From Devosia epidermidihirudinis (GTDB taxonomy: Bacteria; Pseudomonadota; Alphaproteobacteria; Rhizobiales; Devosiaceae), in assembly GCF_000971295.1 (NCBI RefSeq), contig NZ_LANJ01000019.1:245792-309791 (forward strand): a stretch of 64,000 bases of DNA, in the 5' to 3' direction. Under the pieces are notes generated by a model that did no database searches, was not told the origin of the DNA, and was given only the letters and a program-made list of their open reading frames with translations. The translations under genes and the position numbers were made by a program. Positions 53,895 to 61,924 of this stretch are shown in pieces; the first letter of the stretch is position 1; each line of letters begins with the position of its first letter.

Positions 53895-53924
53895 AAAAAG
53901 GGCGACCTCGCGGTCGCCCTTTTT
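53895..53924. terminator. Bidirectional rho-independent terminator between otsA and rhlE
   Basis: AAAAAGGGCGACC and GGTCGCCCTTTTT form a perfect stem of 13 bp around a 4-base loop, with T-runs on both strands. It serves otsA on the plus strand and the helicase gene on the minus strand. Confidence 0.9.
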
Positions 53925-53943
53925 CATTCAATGCAAGCTCAGC

Positions 53944-55488
53944 TTATGCGACGCGGCCGCGCGAGCGGTCGGCGTTGGAACGGCCATTGGAGCGCACGGC
54001 ATCCTTCTGGGTCTTGCCCCAGCGCTGCTTGGTAGCAGCAGGCTTGGCGCCGGCCGGCTTGTTGCCAGCCATTGGCTTGCCGGTTTCCATGTCGCGACGA
54101 ACGGCGCGCGCTGGCTGACCTTCGGCTGCCGCCGCAGCTGGACGCGTGCGTGGCGTATCCGATGGCTGACGGTGCGGCTGGCTCTTGCCAGCTGCGTCCT
54201 TGGAGAACTCGGCAAATGGACGACGCTCGGCAGGCGAACGACGGTCCGTCTGGTCCTTGCGTGGGTTCTTGGCCGTGCGTGGGCCAGGACGACCACCGCT
54301 TGGCTTCTTGTAGGCCGAACGCGGCGCTTCGTTGACGCCGGTGTCGTTGGCCAGGTGCAGGTCGCCCGAATAGGGAAGCGTGCGGCGGATCAGGCGTTCC
54401 ACATCGCGCAGCTTGCCGCGCTCGGTGCCATCGCACAGGGTGATGGCAGCGCCCGACGCGCCGTTACGACCCGTGCGACCGATGCGGTGAACATAGTTCT
54501 CCGGATCGTCTGGCAACTCGTAATTCACCACGTGAGTGATGCCGGGAACGTCGATACCGCGCGCGGCGATATCGGTCGCAACCAGAATACGCACATCACC
54601 CGAGGCAAAGCCCTTAAGGGCTGCCTGGCGGGCGTTCTGGCTCTTATTGCCGTGGATGGCCGCAGCCTTGTGGCCGTCGAGCTCGAGGTTCTTGGCGACG
54701 CGGTCAGCGCCGTGCTTGGTACGCGAGAAGATGATCACGCGTTCCATGTTCTCTTCTTCGCTGCCCAGCAGCTGGTTGAGAACGCCACGCTTTGCCTTGG
54801 CACCCGACAGGATCACGCGCTGGTCGATCTTGACCACGGTGGAACCGGCAACCGACGCATCGACGCGCACTGGGTCCTGCAGCAGGGTGCGGGCGAGATC
54901 AGCCACCTCTGGCGCCATGGTAGCCGAGAACATCATGGTCTGACGCTTGATGCCGATGGCCTTCACGATGTGACGCACGGGAGCGATAAAGCCCATGTCG
55001 AGCATCCGGTCGGCTTCGTCGAGGACGAGCCAACGCGTTTCGTTGAGGCGGATCTTGCCGTCATCCATCAGGTCCTTGAGGCGACCTGGGGTGGCGACAA
55101 CGATGTCGACGCCGCGTTCCAGGCGCTTGACCTGATGGTAGCGCGATACGCCACCGAGCAGAAGCACGGTGTCGAGCTTCATCTTGGAACCCGCAAACTT
55201 GCGGATGTTTTCGTCGATCTGCACGGCCAGCTCACGCGTTGGCGCAAGGATCAGGGCACGGGCAGTCAGCGGGCGCGGACGACCGGTCAGGGTCAAAAGG
55301 CCAGCAAGGATAGGCAGGCCGAAAGCAGCCGTCTTGCCAGAACCGGTCTGGGCAATGCCCATCATGTCCTTGCCTTCAAGCAGCTTTGGAATGGCTTGCG
55401 CCTGGATCTTGGTCGGCTCGGTAAAACCAGCGGCAGTCAGGCTGTCGGTGATGATGGCGGGCAGGCCGAGGGAAATAAAATCGGTCAA
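53944..55488 (-). CDS. rhlE: DEAD-box ATP-dependent RNA helicase (RhlE-like)
   Basis: A 514-residue helicase. The Q motif GFTEPTKIQAQAIP, Walker A AQTGSGKT, DEAD (VLDEADRM), SAT (FSATM) and the motif VI region YVHRIGRTGRNG are all present in residues 1 to about 355. Residues beyond about 365 form a long basic Arg/Lys/Pro-rich tail of the kind that aids RNA binding. The start is uncertain: TTG 55488 gives LTDFISLGLPAIITDSL, the position where RhlE proteins begin; an ATG 102 bases further upstream adds 34 residues that look like leader sequence. Ribosome assembly or cold adaptation is the likely role. Confidence 0.85.
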   Translation of the reverse strand: MTDFISLGLPAIITDSLTAAGFTEPTKIQAQAIPKLLEGKDMMGIAQTGSGKTAAFGLPILAGLLTLTGRPRPLTARALILAPTRELAVQIDENIRKFAGSKMKLDTVLLLGGVSRYHQVKRLERGVDIVVATPGRLKDLMDDGKIRLNETRWLVLDEADRMLDMGFIAPVRHIVKAIGIKRQTMMFSATMAPEVADLARTLLQDPVRVDASVAGSTVVKIDQRVILSGAKAKRGVLNQLLGSEEENMERVIIFSRTKHGADRVAKNLELDGHKAAAIHGNKSQNARQAALKGFASGDVRILVATDIAARGIDVPGITHVVNYELPDDPENYVHRIGRTGRNGASGAAITLCDGTERGKLRDVERLIRRTLPYSGDLHLANDTGVNEAPRSAYKKPSGGRPGPRTAKNPRKDQTDRRSPAERRPFAEFSKDAAGKSQPHRQPSDTPRTRPAAAAAEGQPARAVRRDMETGKPMAGNKPAGAKPAATKQRWGKTQKDAVRSNGRSNADRSRGRVA

Positions 55489-55916
55489 TTGTTTCGTCTT
55501 TCTGCGCGCAAACGCGCATGGCAGCGCGCAGAACAATGCAGCGCGCATGTCGCCACCCACGCATTGCGGATAGCGGGTCAACAGGTGCAATCGGGCGACA
55601 AAGGGAGATATCGCGCGGGTGCTGGCTCGAACCCGGACATACTGTTTCCGGGCTGACTTCGCCGCTCACCGCAGGGGATAAGAAGTGAAGTCCGTCACCA
55701 AATTCCTGGCGCCAGCGGATCCATTGAAGGTCCATGCGCCGGTGACGATGGGGCCTATATGGCCGAAAGACCCCGAAATAGCAAGGTCTTTGCATAGGCC
55801 GCCGCGCGTGGCCGGGTTGCGTAAGCCTCTATGCCAGCCCCATTTCGGCGATCAACATCGCGCCCCGAGCGCCGAAAACGCCCTGCGCTCAAGCGCACAC
55901 GGTGGTACTATGCCCC
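55489..55916. other. Long gene-free region between rhlE and the binding-protein pair
   Basis: A 428-base divergent intergenic region. The helicase may carry a long 5' leader here, as cold-regulated helicase genes often do, but I see no conserved element I can name. Small open frames on the minus strand overlap the helicase N-terminus and have no coding quality. No operator or terminator is visible by eye. Confidence 0.4.
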
Positions 55917-56864
55917 ATGTTCACAGCCCTCCCCCGCCTCGCCCTCCTCCTCTCGCTCCTCGCCATGCCAGCTCTCGCGGCCGAATGGCGCTACACCGAT
56001 GGCGCGGGAAAATCAGTGGTGCTTGACGCAGTCCCGCTCCGCATCATCGCCCATTCCAGCGTCGCGGCGGCGCTCATCCCCTATGGCATTCGCCCCATCG
56101 GCATCCTGCGCGACGGCCCACCCTCGCTCGATCGCGCCCTTGATGGGCTCGACGTCAGCGATATCCCGGTCCTCTCCAAAGGCTGGTTCGATATCGACGC
56201 CGAGGCCGTGCTCAATCTCGATCCCGATATCATCATCACCGAGTATTCCCTAGCCGAGCACACCTATCAGGGCGGCACCGCCGAAGGCGCCATGGCCGAC
56301 CGGCTGGAATCCATCGCCCCCACCATCGGCATTGCCCGCACCAATTCCATTGTCGACATGCTCGACGCCTATCGCAACTTCGCCCTCAGCCTTGGTGCCG
56401 ACACCGAAACACCTGCACTGAAGGCAGATCGCGCCCGCCTCACCACCGCCATCGACGCGCTCAAGGCCATCACCGCCGCCAAGCCAGACCTTGCAATCAT
56501 GGCCGTCTCTCCCAGCAGTTCCGGTCTCTCCATCGCCATCCCCGCGGACTTCGGCGAGCTGTCGGACTTCGCCGGCTGGGGTATCAATCTCCTCTCGCCC
56601 GAGGCCACACCCGGCACCAGCTACCTCACCGTCGCCTGGGAAAACGCCAACGCCTACCCAGCCGATATCATCCTGCTCGATGACCGCTGGGAAACCTCGC
56701 CCTATGACGTCATCCGCAACAATCCCCTGGGACAGCGCCTCCCCGCCGTTACGGCCAACCAGCTCGGCGATTGGCCCGCCGAATGGATCCGCAGCCCCGC
56801 CGTCTACGCCACCGAGATCGACAAGCTCACCGCCCTCATCGAGCGCAGCCACTCGATCAGGTAA
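55917..56864 (+). CDS. Periplasmic binding protein, siderophore/metal type (TroA-like fold)
   Basis: A 315-residue exported protein of the periplasmic siderophore/B12-binding fold. From ATG 55917 the signal peptide is MFTALPRLALLLSLLAMPALA, then AEWRYTDGAGKSV. The segment IIAHSSVAAALIPYGIRPIGIL matches the N-terminal lobe of the family, and VLNLDPDIIITEYSL holds the conserved DPD motif. No permease or ATPase is adjacent. It is followed 62 bases later by a paralogue of almost the same layout. An in-frame GTG at 55902 is a less likely start. Ligand unknown. Confidence 0.75.
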   Translation: MFTALPRLALLLSLLAMPALAAEWRYTDGAGKSVVLDAVPLRIIAHSSVAAALIPYGIRPIGILRDGPPSLDRALDGLDVSDIPVLSKGWFDIDAEAVLNLDPDIIITEYSLAEHTYQGGTAEGAMADRLESIAPTIGIARTNSIVDMLDAYRNFALSLGADTETPALKADRARLTTAIDALKAITAAKPDLAIMAVSPSSSGLSIAIPADFGELSDFAGWGINLLSPEATPGTSYLTVAWENANAYPADIILLDDRWETSPYDVIRNNPLGQRLPAVTANQLGDWPAEWIRSPAVYATEIDKLTALIERSHSIR

Positions 56865-56926
56865 TATGACTTGAAATATCATCTTATTTTTGGCATTGGA
56901 CCCCTATTCTTTTGGGGGACGGTCCG

Positions 56927-57880
56927 ATGCCAAAAATCCTGACGACGCTTGCCTTTGCGCTTCTCGCCACAACGACCGGCTTTGCCGCAGAGTGGAGCTA
57001 TACCGACGGCTCAGGCAAAACCACCACATTGCCCGAAATGCCCAGCCGCATTGTGGCCCATGGCCGCGCCGCCCCCGCGCTGATCGCCTACGGCATTCGC
57101 CCCGTCGCCATTTTCCTCGATTACCCTCTGGAGCAGGAACGCGCGCTCAAGGATGTGGACCTCACCGGCATCGAAATCCTTGGCACGTCCTATGAAACCC
57201 TCAGCGCCGAGAGCGTTCTGGCCGTTTCGCCTGACCTCATCATTTCCGAATGGTGGCCGCTCGATAACGCCTATGGAGGAGCCGCCGCCCCTCAATATGG
57301 CGGTGATCGCCTCGCCGCCATTGCCCCCATTGTCGGCCCCGCTCAGGGGAGTTCCGCACTCGGGCTGATGGAAGACTATGAGGAACTGGCCGTAGCGCTT
57401 GGGGCCGATCTCACCAGTCCCGCCATTGTCGCGCAGAAGGCGGACTTTGAGTCCGCCGTCACAAGGTTCAAGGCCAGCGTCGCCGCCAAGCCTGATCTTC
57501 TGGTCATGGCCGTCTCTCCCTACCCGGAAAATCTCTACGTCGCCGTGCCCTCGACCTCATCAGAGCTATCCGACTTCATGAGCTGGGGCCTCAAAATGGT
57601 CATCCCGGACACCCCTTTCGCCGAAGGCTACTTTGAAGAGTTGAGCTGGGAAAACGCGGCGAAATACCAGCCCGATCTGGTCCTCGTCACGGACAGCTTC
57701 AACGATGTCGACCTCAAGACCCTGGCCGACCAGCCGCTCTCCGATCGCATCGCTGCGGTGAAAGCCGGACAGGTCGCGCGCTGGCCCGCCTTTTGGCTGC
57801 GCACCTACGCGTCCTATGCAAAAGAGCTGAACACCCTCTCCGATGTCATCGACGCCGCCGACCAGACCATTGCCGACTGA
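56927..57880 (+). CDS. Periplasmic binding protein, paralogue of the preceding gene
   Basis: A 317-residue exported protein, clearly paralogous to the upstream one (AEWSYTDGSGKTTTL against AEWRYTDGAGKSV; RIVAHGRAAPALIAYGIRP against RIIAHSSVAAALIPYGIRP). The signal peptide runs MPKILTTLAFALLATTTGFA. A GGGGGAC Shine-Dalgarno lies before ATG 56927; an in-frame TTG at 56912 is less likely. DPD of the first copy is SPDLIISEWWPL here. Tandem orphan binding proteins may serve a transporter encoded elsewhere, or act as sensors. Ligand unknown. Confidence 0.75.
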   Translation: MPKILTTLAFALLATTTGFAAEWSYTDGSGKTTTLPEMPSRIVAHGRAAPALIAYGIRPVAIFLDYPLEQERALKDVDLTGIEILGTSYETLSAESVLAVSPDLIISEWWPLDNAYGGAAAPQYGGDRLAAIAPIVGPAQGSSALGLMEDYEELAVALGADLTSPAIVAQKADFESAVTRFKASVAAKPDLLVMAVSPYPENLYVAVPSTSSELSDFMSWGLKMVIPDTPFAEGYFEELSWENAAKYQPDLVLVTDSFNDVDLKTLADQPLSDRIAAVKAGQVARWPAFWLRTYASYAKELNTLSDVIDAADQTIAD

Positions 57881-57886
57881 CACGCG

Positions 57887-57909
57887 ATGGCGGGATCAGA
57901 TCCCGCCAT
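57887..57909. terminator. Perfect 10-bp hairpin at a convergent gene junction
   Basis: ATGGCGGGAT and ATCCCGCCAT pair perfectly around a 3-base loop, 6 bases after the second binding-protein stop and overlapping the end of the molybdo-oxidoreductase gene. There is no T-run on either strand, so it is terminator-like only. Confidence 0.4.
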
Positions 57910-58684
57910 ACCAGTCATAGCCGGTGTCTTCCCAATAGCCGCCATGCCCCAACCCGAACTGTGACAGGTCATCGACCAGCTCGATGGTGTGGAGGAATTT
58001 CGGCTGCTTGTAGCCCAGCGCCCGCTCAATCCGCAGACGGATCGGCGCGCCGTTGGACACCGGCAACACCTGATCGTTCAGCCCGTAACTGAGGATAGTT
58101 TGCGGGTGATAGGCGTCGATCAGGTCCGAGCTGGTGTAGTAGAGAATATCGCCCGCCAGCGTGCGCTGGATGTTGTCGTAACAATGATAGACGCAGAACC
58201 GCGCCCCCGGCTTCACGCCCGCCATATCCAGCACCGGACCCAATTGGGTGCCGGTCCACTTGGCGATACAGCTCCACCCCTCGACGCAATCATGCCGGGT
58301 AATCTGGCTGCGCGCCGGCATATTGCGCAACTGGTCGAGCGTGAGGCTCACCTCGCGGTCCACCATGCCTTTGACCGTCAGCTTGTAGGTCGAGAAGTTA
58401 CCAGCCTGCAGCGCCAGATATTCTGGCGTCGTCGGGTTGGTCGACCCGTTAGGCCGCTGGCCCTGTCGGATTTCGCTGGCGGAGTATTCCCGCGCCAGCG
58501 TCTGCGCGCCGATCCAATGCCGCTGCGCCTGATAGGTCAGCACATTGGCCTGCTCCAACACCTTCCGCACGCCATTGTCGCGCTGCCCGAGAAAATCAAA
58601 CTGGTCGCAACCGGCCAGGATCAGCCCCGATCCGACCACAGCAGAGCCACGCAGAAAATTGCGCCGCGTAATAATGCCGGTCAT
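57896..58684 (-). CDS. Periplasmic molybdopterin-dependent oxidoreductase (sulfite-oxidase fold)
   Basis: A 262-residue oxidoreductase of the sulfite oxidase/MsrP(YedY) superfamily. The N-terminus MTGIITRRNFLRGSAVVGS has a twin-arginine export signal, followed by LILAGC26, a lipobox, suggesting a Tat-exported lipoprotein. The molybdenum-ligating cysteine is in RHDCVEGWSCIAKW. GLNDQVLPVSNGAPIRLRIER is the family's arginine-rich segment. It is coupled by a 4-base overlap to a cytochrome b561 gene that would supply electrons. Methionine-sulfoxide reduction is plausible by analogy with MsrPQ, but the substrate is unproven. Confidence 0.85.
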   Translation of the reverse strand: MTGIITRRNFLRGSAVVGSGLILAGCDQFDFLGQRDNGVRKVLEQANVLTYQAQRHWIGAQTLAREYSASEIRQGQRPNGSTNPTTPEYLALQAGNFSTYKLTVKGMVDREVSLTLDQLRNMPARSQITRHDCVEGWSCIAKWTGTQLGPVLDMAGVKPGARFCVYHCYDNIQRTLAGDILYYTSSDLIDAYHPQTILSYGLNDQVLPVSNGAPIRLRIERALGYKQPKFLHTIELVDDLSQFGLGHGGYWEDTGYDWYGGI

Positions 58685-59529
58685 GGCTTGTCTCCCTTGG
58701 CAGCAGGCGTGCCGGGGCTGGTGCGATACCACCCGGTGATCATCGAGCGCAGCTCATTGAGCGGGCCGGCGGCTACCACCATGAGGATGTGCACCACGAA
58801 GAACGTCACCAGCAGGGTCATCACCACAAAGTGGATGGTCCGCGCCGTCTGCCGCCCACCGAACAGATCGAGCATCCAGGGCGCGATTGAGTTCATGCCC
58901 GGGCTCATCGTTAGCCCCGTCGCCACGATCAGCGGGAACAGCACAAAGAACACGGCGAAATAGCTTAACTTCTGCAGCGGTCCATAAGTCCGCCCGTGGT
59001 GAAACCGCAGCCGCGCGTGGTCGGCAATATCGCCCGGAACGCCTTTGATATCGGCCCCGCGCGGCACGATATCGCGCCTTATGTGCCCATTGATGAAGCT
59101 GGCCAGGAACCACACGAACATGGTCGCCACAAACACCCAGCCAAAAAAGAAATGCACCACGCGACCCGTGCCCAGATCGCGATAGGACGGAATGGTCACC
59201 GCGCCCGGAAAGGCCGTGAACACCGGCCGCTCCGCCGTGCCGCTCATCCCCAAAACGCCCGTCGTGTCGAATGTCTGCCCGAAAATCGTCGTCTGCCCGC
59301 GCGGCCCGGCATCGGTATTCACCGCGCCAATGCGCAGCACCGAATTGTCGAACTCGAAGCCCGATTGCTGGCCGATATAGAGATTGGGGTGCGCATTAAA
59401 GATCTGCAGCCCGCTCAGCAGCAGGAAAAACAGACAGATGGCCCAGGTCCAATGGGTCACCCGCGTGAAGATCGACTGACGATAGATCAGCGGCCCCTTG
59501 GCAGATGCAGGCTCTTTGTTTTCGCTCAT
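58681..59529 (-). CDS. Cytochrome b561-type membrane subunit
   Basis: A 282-residue diheme cytochrome b, the membrane partner of the molybdopterin oxidoreductase. Four hydrophobic segments hold histidines such as FTRVTHWTWAICLF, GRVVHFFFGW and HFVVMTLLVTFFVVH. It is distantly related to thiosulfate-reductase cytochrome b and NiFe-hydrogenase subunits. I start at ATG 59529, because GAGGGG lies 6 bases upstream; an ATG at 59535 has no room for it. A large insert (about 60-110) lies between the first two segments. The gene lies 86 bases downstream of the Met-Ala-Pro gene on the same strand. Confidence 0.8.
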   Translation of the reverse strand: MSENKEPASAKGPLIYRQSIFTRVTHWTWAICLFFLLLSGLQIFNAHPNLYIGQQSGFEFDNSVLRIGAVNTDAGPRGQTTIFGQTFDTTGVLGMSGTAERPVFTAFPGAVTIPSYRDLGTGRVVHFFFGWVFVATMFVWFLASFINGHIRRDIVPRGADIKGVPGDIADHARLRFHHGRTYGPLQKLSYFAVFFVLFPLIVATGLTMSPGMNSIAPWMLDLFGGRQTARTIHFVVMTLLVTFFVVHILMVVAAGPLNELRSMITGWYRTSPGTPAAKGDKP

Positions 59530-59615
59530 CGGCATCCCCTCATCGGGAAAGGCATTCGTCCCGCATGGTGTAGCAACGGCGCCAAGCGGAACGAACGCAC
59601 GCTATCACGACAATG

Positions 59616-59912
59616 TTATGGCTTGGGTGCCATCGCGTCCATTGCGGGCGCCATTGTATCGGCTGGGGCCATGGCGTCACTGCCCATCGCGTTATTGTGC
59701 AAGTTGCGACACGCCGCGCTGGCCGCCTGTTTGACTTCGGCGAAGGTAATCCCCGCCACCTGCTCCAGGCACTGGGTGATGTCAGCGTCGCCAGCCATTG
59801 GCGCCATCGCATTCACGGCGGGCGCCATGGCATCCTGCGCAGAAACAGCAGGAGCTGCAAAGGCCAGTCCAGACAGAGTGACAAAGGTCAGCGAGCGAAG
59901 GGTAAGGGACAT
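59616..59912 (-). CDS. Small secreted Met-Ala-Pro repeat protein
   Basis: A 98-residue exported protein. From ATG 59912 the signal peptide is MSLTLRSLTFVTLSGLAFA, with cleavage near VSA. The mature part has six (D/N/T)-x-MAP-like units: DAMAP, NAMAP, DAMAP, DTMAP, DAMAP and one variant, concentrated at both ends around a short region with two cysteines (QCLEQVAG, ACRNLHN). AGGAGA precedes the start. A GTAACG-N16-CGAA motif lies 51 bases upstream, so it is probably transcribed by the ECF sigma factor encoded divergently. Methionine-rich repeats can bind copper or scavenge oxidants, but no function is established. Confidence 0.65.
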   Translation of the reverse strand: MSLTLRSLTFVTLSGLAFAAPAVSAQDAMAPAVNAMAPMAGDADITQCLEQVAGITFAEVKQAASAACRNLHNNAMGSDAMAPADTMAPAMDAMAPKP

Positions 59913-59962
59913 TCTCGATCTCCTGAAACAGCCACGCCGGGTGGCGCGGCCAATACCCCTCA

Positions 59963-59988
59963 TTCGCGCGCTCCCCCCGAGACGTTAC
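59963..59988 (-). promoter_or_regulatory. ECF sigma promoter motif, minus strand
   Basis: Reading the minus strand, GTAACG (59988-59983), 16 bases, CGAA (59966-59963). This matches the GTAACC-N16-CGAA promoter type I recall for Caulobacter SigF. It faces the Met-Ala-Pro gene, whose start is 51 bases downstream. Confidence 0.7.
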
Positions 59989-60040
59989 GCCCTCACTGCC
60001 TCGTGATCCCGATGGCCTGCGCCATCCGCTCCCCATCAGT

Positions 60041-60066
60041 GTAACCTTTTGCGCGCGGGCAACGAA
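60041..60066 (+). promoter_or_regulatory. ECF sigma promoter motif, plus strand, upstream of the sigma gene
   Basis: GTAACC (60041-60046), 16 bases, CGAA (60063-60066), an exact GTAACC-N16-CGAA. It ends 9 bases before the ATG of the sigma factor, so the transcript would be leaderless or the true start is later. It points to autoregulation. It faces away from the matching minus-strand motif. Confidence 0.7.
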
Positions 60067-60075
60067 TGATGAGCA

Positions 60076-60627
60076 ATGCGCACTGATTCAACCGAGATGC
60101 GATTGCGAGCCCTGATGCTCGCCTCGCTCGATGGCGATGCTGCGGCCTATCGGTCGTTGCTGGACGAACTCGGCCGCCATTTGCGCCCCTATTTCGTCCG
60201 GCGGCTCACCCCGGCTTTCGCACCCCACGCCGACGATCTTGTGCAGGAGACGCTTTTGGCCATCCATACGAGGCGCATGACCTATGATCGCACGCGCCCC
60301 TTCACGGCCTGGCTGCATGCGGTTGCCCACCACAAGTTCGTCGATCACGTCCGCCGCCAGTCGATCCGGCTGACCGTTCCGCTGGAGGATGATGCCCCGA
60401 TTTTTGCCCATGACGACAATGCCGATGCTCTGGCGCGCCACGACCTGGACGTGGTGCTCGAGACGGTCCCACCGCGCACCGGCGACCTCATTCGGCGCAC
60501 GCGGCTCGATGGCGCTTCCATTGCCGAAGCGGCCGCCGCCAATCACATGAGCGAAACCGCCGCCAAGGTTTCCATCCATCGCGGCATGAAGGCCCTCGTC
60601 GCCCGCTTCGCCGGGGGGCCGAAATGA
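60076..60627 (+). CDS. ECF-type RNA polymerase sigma factor (SigF-like)
   Basis: A 183-residue sigma factor. Region 2 is visible as FVRRLTPAFAPHADDLVQETLLAIHT..., where DDLVQETL is the core-binding helix and FTAWLHAVAHHKFVDHVRR the -10 recognition segment. Region 4 includes LIRRTRLDGASIAEAAAANHM, the helix-turn-helix. A 4-base overlap couples it to an NrsF-type membrane protein, its likely anti-sigma. The flanking promoter motifs match its own expected specificity. In Caulobacter the SigF-NrsF pair responds to heavy metals, and I infer a similar role. Confidence 0.85.
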   Translation: MRTDSTEMRLRALMLASLDGDAAAYRSLLDELGRHLRPYFVRRLTPAFAPHADDLVQETLLAIHTRRMTYDRTRPFTAWLHAVAHHKFVDHVRRQSIRLTVPLEDDAPIFAHDDNADALARHDLDVVLETVPPRTGDLIRRTRLDGASIAEAAAANHMSETAAKVSIHRGMKALVARFAGGPK

Positions 60628-61262
60628 CCGAAGAGCTGATCGCCCGCCTCACCGCCGATCTAAAGCCCGTGCGGCCCACCGCGATGCGCCGCCTGCTGAT
60701 CGCCGTGCTCGTCCCCGCCCTGCTGGTGTCCGCCGGTCTCATGCTGATCTGGCTGGGACTGCGTCCCGACATCAGCGCTGCTTTCGGCAACATGATGTTC
60801 TGGACCAAGCTCGGCTACACCGCCGCCTTGGCGCTGTTCGGCCTTGTCGCAACGCTCGCCCTGTCGCGTCCAGATGGCCACATCCGCTGGCCCTGGATCG
60901 CCGCTTTGCTGGTGCTGGCTGGAATGGTCGTCGCCGGGTTCACCCAACTCATTCTGGCCGGGCCAGACAACATGATGCCGCTGATCATCGGCTCATCGGC
61001 GCTGGTCTGCCCGCTCTATGTGGTCGTGCTGTCGTTGCCGGTTCTGGCCGCAGCGCTCGCGGCCCTCCGCCGCTTTGCCCCGGGCCGGCCAACGCTGGCG
61101 GGCTTTGCCGCCGGCATCATGTCCGGCGGCATCGGTGCCTCGATCTATTCGTTCCACTGCGACGAGAACGGCCTCATGTTCCTGGCCCTCTGGTACACAT
61201 TGGGCATCGCCGTCGTCGCCATCATCGGAGCCGTGGCCGGGCGCTTCCTGTTGCGTTGGTAG
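60624..61262 (+). CDS. NrsF-family (DUF1109) membrane anti-sigma factor
   Basis: A 212-residue membrane protein with six hydrophobic segments after a short N-terminal region MTEELIARLTADLKPVRP, which in the family holds the sigma-binding site. Cysteines in LVCPLYV and FHCDENGL could be sensing residues, since NrsF proteins respond to metal through cysteines. It follows the sigma gene with a 4-base overlap. It converges on the ThuA-like gene. Assignment as anti-sigma rests on family and coupling. Confidence 0.8.
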   Translation: MTEELIARLTADLKPVRPTAMRRLLIAVLVPALLVSAGLMLIWLGLRPDISAAFGNMMFWTKLGYTAALALFGLVATLALSRPDGHIRWPWIAALLVLAGMVVAGFTQLILAGPDNMMPLIIGSSALVCPLYVVVLSLPVLAAALAALRRFAPGRPTLAGFAAGIMSGGIGASIYSFHCDENGLMFLALWYTLGIAVVAIIGAVAGRFLLRW

Positions 61263-61276
61263 CCCGGGCGGCAAGC

Positions 61277-61924
61277 CTACTCGTCGCGCGCAGCCCAGTT
61301 CATGCCGCGTCGCAGGATTGTTGCCATCTCGACGTTCTCAAATTCCTTGGCCTTGTGGCCGAGCGTGGAATGAAAAACCCGTCCCTTGCCGTGATGGCGT
61401 TTCCACACCACCGGCATTTTCACGCCCTCGATCCACGGCGCGTGTTCACCCGAAAACGTGGTTGTGGCCAGCACCTGGTTGGATGGGTCCACATGCATGT
61501 AATACTGCTCGGACGTGTAGGCGAAGGCTTTGATCCCGGCCATGATCGGGTCCATCGGGTCGGCAATATCGACCGTGTAATCAATGATGTTGCCGGGATG
61601 GGCCACCCATTGGCCGCCCACCATGAAGTGGTATTCCACGGCGTCGCGGAATGTGCCGGTCATGCCGCCGTGGTGCCCGGCAAGGCCAACGCCGCCCTCA
61701 ACCGCCTTGACCAGATTTTCCACCTCGGCCTTTTCGATTTTACCCGCGCTGAAGATCGGAACGATCAGTGACAGATCGTGGATTGAGGGATCGGCAAAAG
61801 CGCTGGTTTCAGTCGCCATGCGCACCGAAAAACCGTCCTCATGCAGCCAGCGCCGATAAATTGCGGCACATTCGTCGGGCTCATGTCCCGCCCAGCCACC
61901 ATAGACGATCAATGCGCTTTTCAT
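61277..61924 (-). CDS. ThuA-like domain protein
   Basis: A 215-residue protein of the ThuA (trehalose-utilisation) family, a class-I-glutamine-amidotransferase-like fold of uncertain function. Family motifs are KSALIVYGGWAGHEPDECA, GGVGLAGHHGGMTG, VMWK-type segment VVWKRHHGKGRVFHSTLGH and MNWA. ATG 61924 is preferred; the upstream five residues are unlikely. The neighbourhood does not show a sugar operon, so its role here is unclear. Confidence 0.8.
   Translation of the reverse strand: MKSALIVYGGWAGHEPDECAAIYRRWLHEDGFSVRMATETSAFADPSIHDLSLIVPIFSAGKIEKAEVENLVKAVEGGVGLAGHHGGMTGTFRDAVEYHFMVGGQWVAHPGNIIDYTVDIADPMDPIMAGIKAFAYTSEQYYMHVDPSNQVLATTTFSGEHAPWIEGVKMPVVWKRHHGKGRVFHSTLGHKAKEFENVEMATILRRGMNWAARDE

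Noticed and set aside
53557..55656. Long plus-strand open frame (699 codons) across the end of otsA and the helicase
   Set aside because: It runs antisense through the helicase and overlaps otsA in another frame; the real genes have full motif sets and a bidirectional terminator lies inside it.
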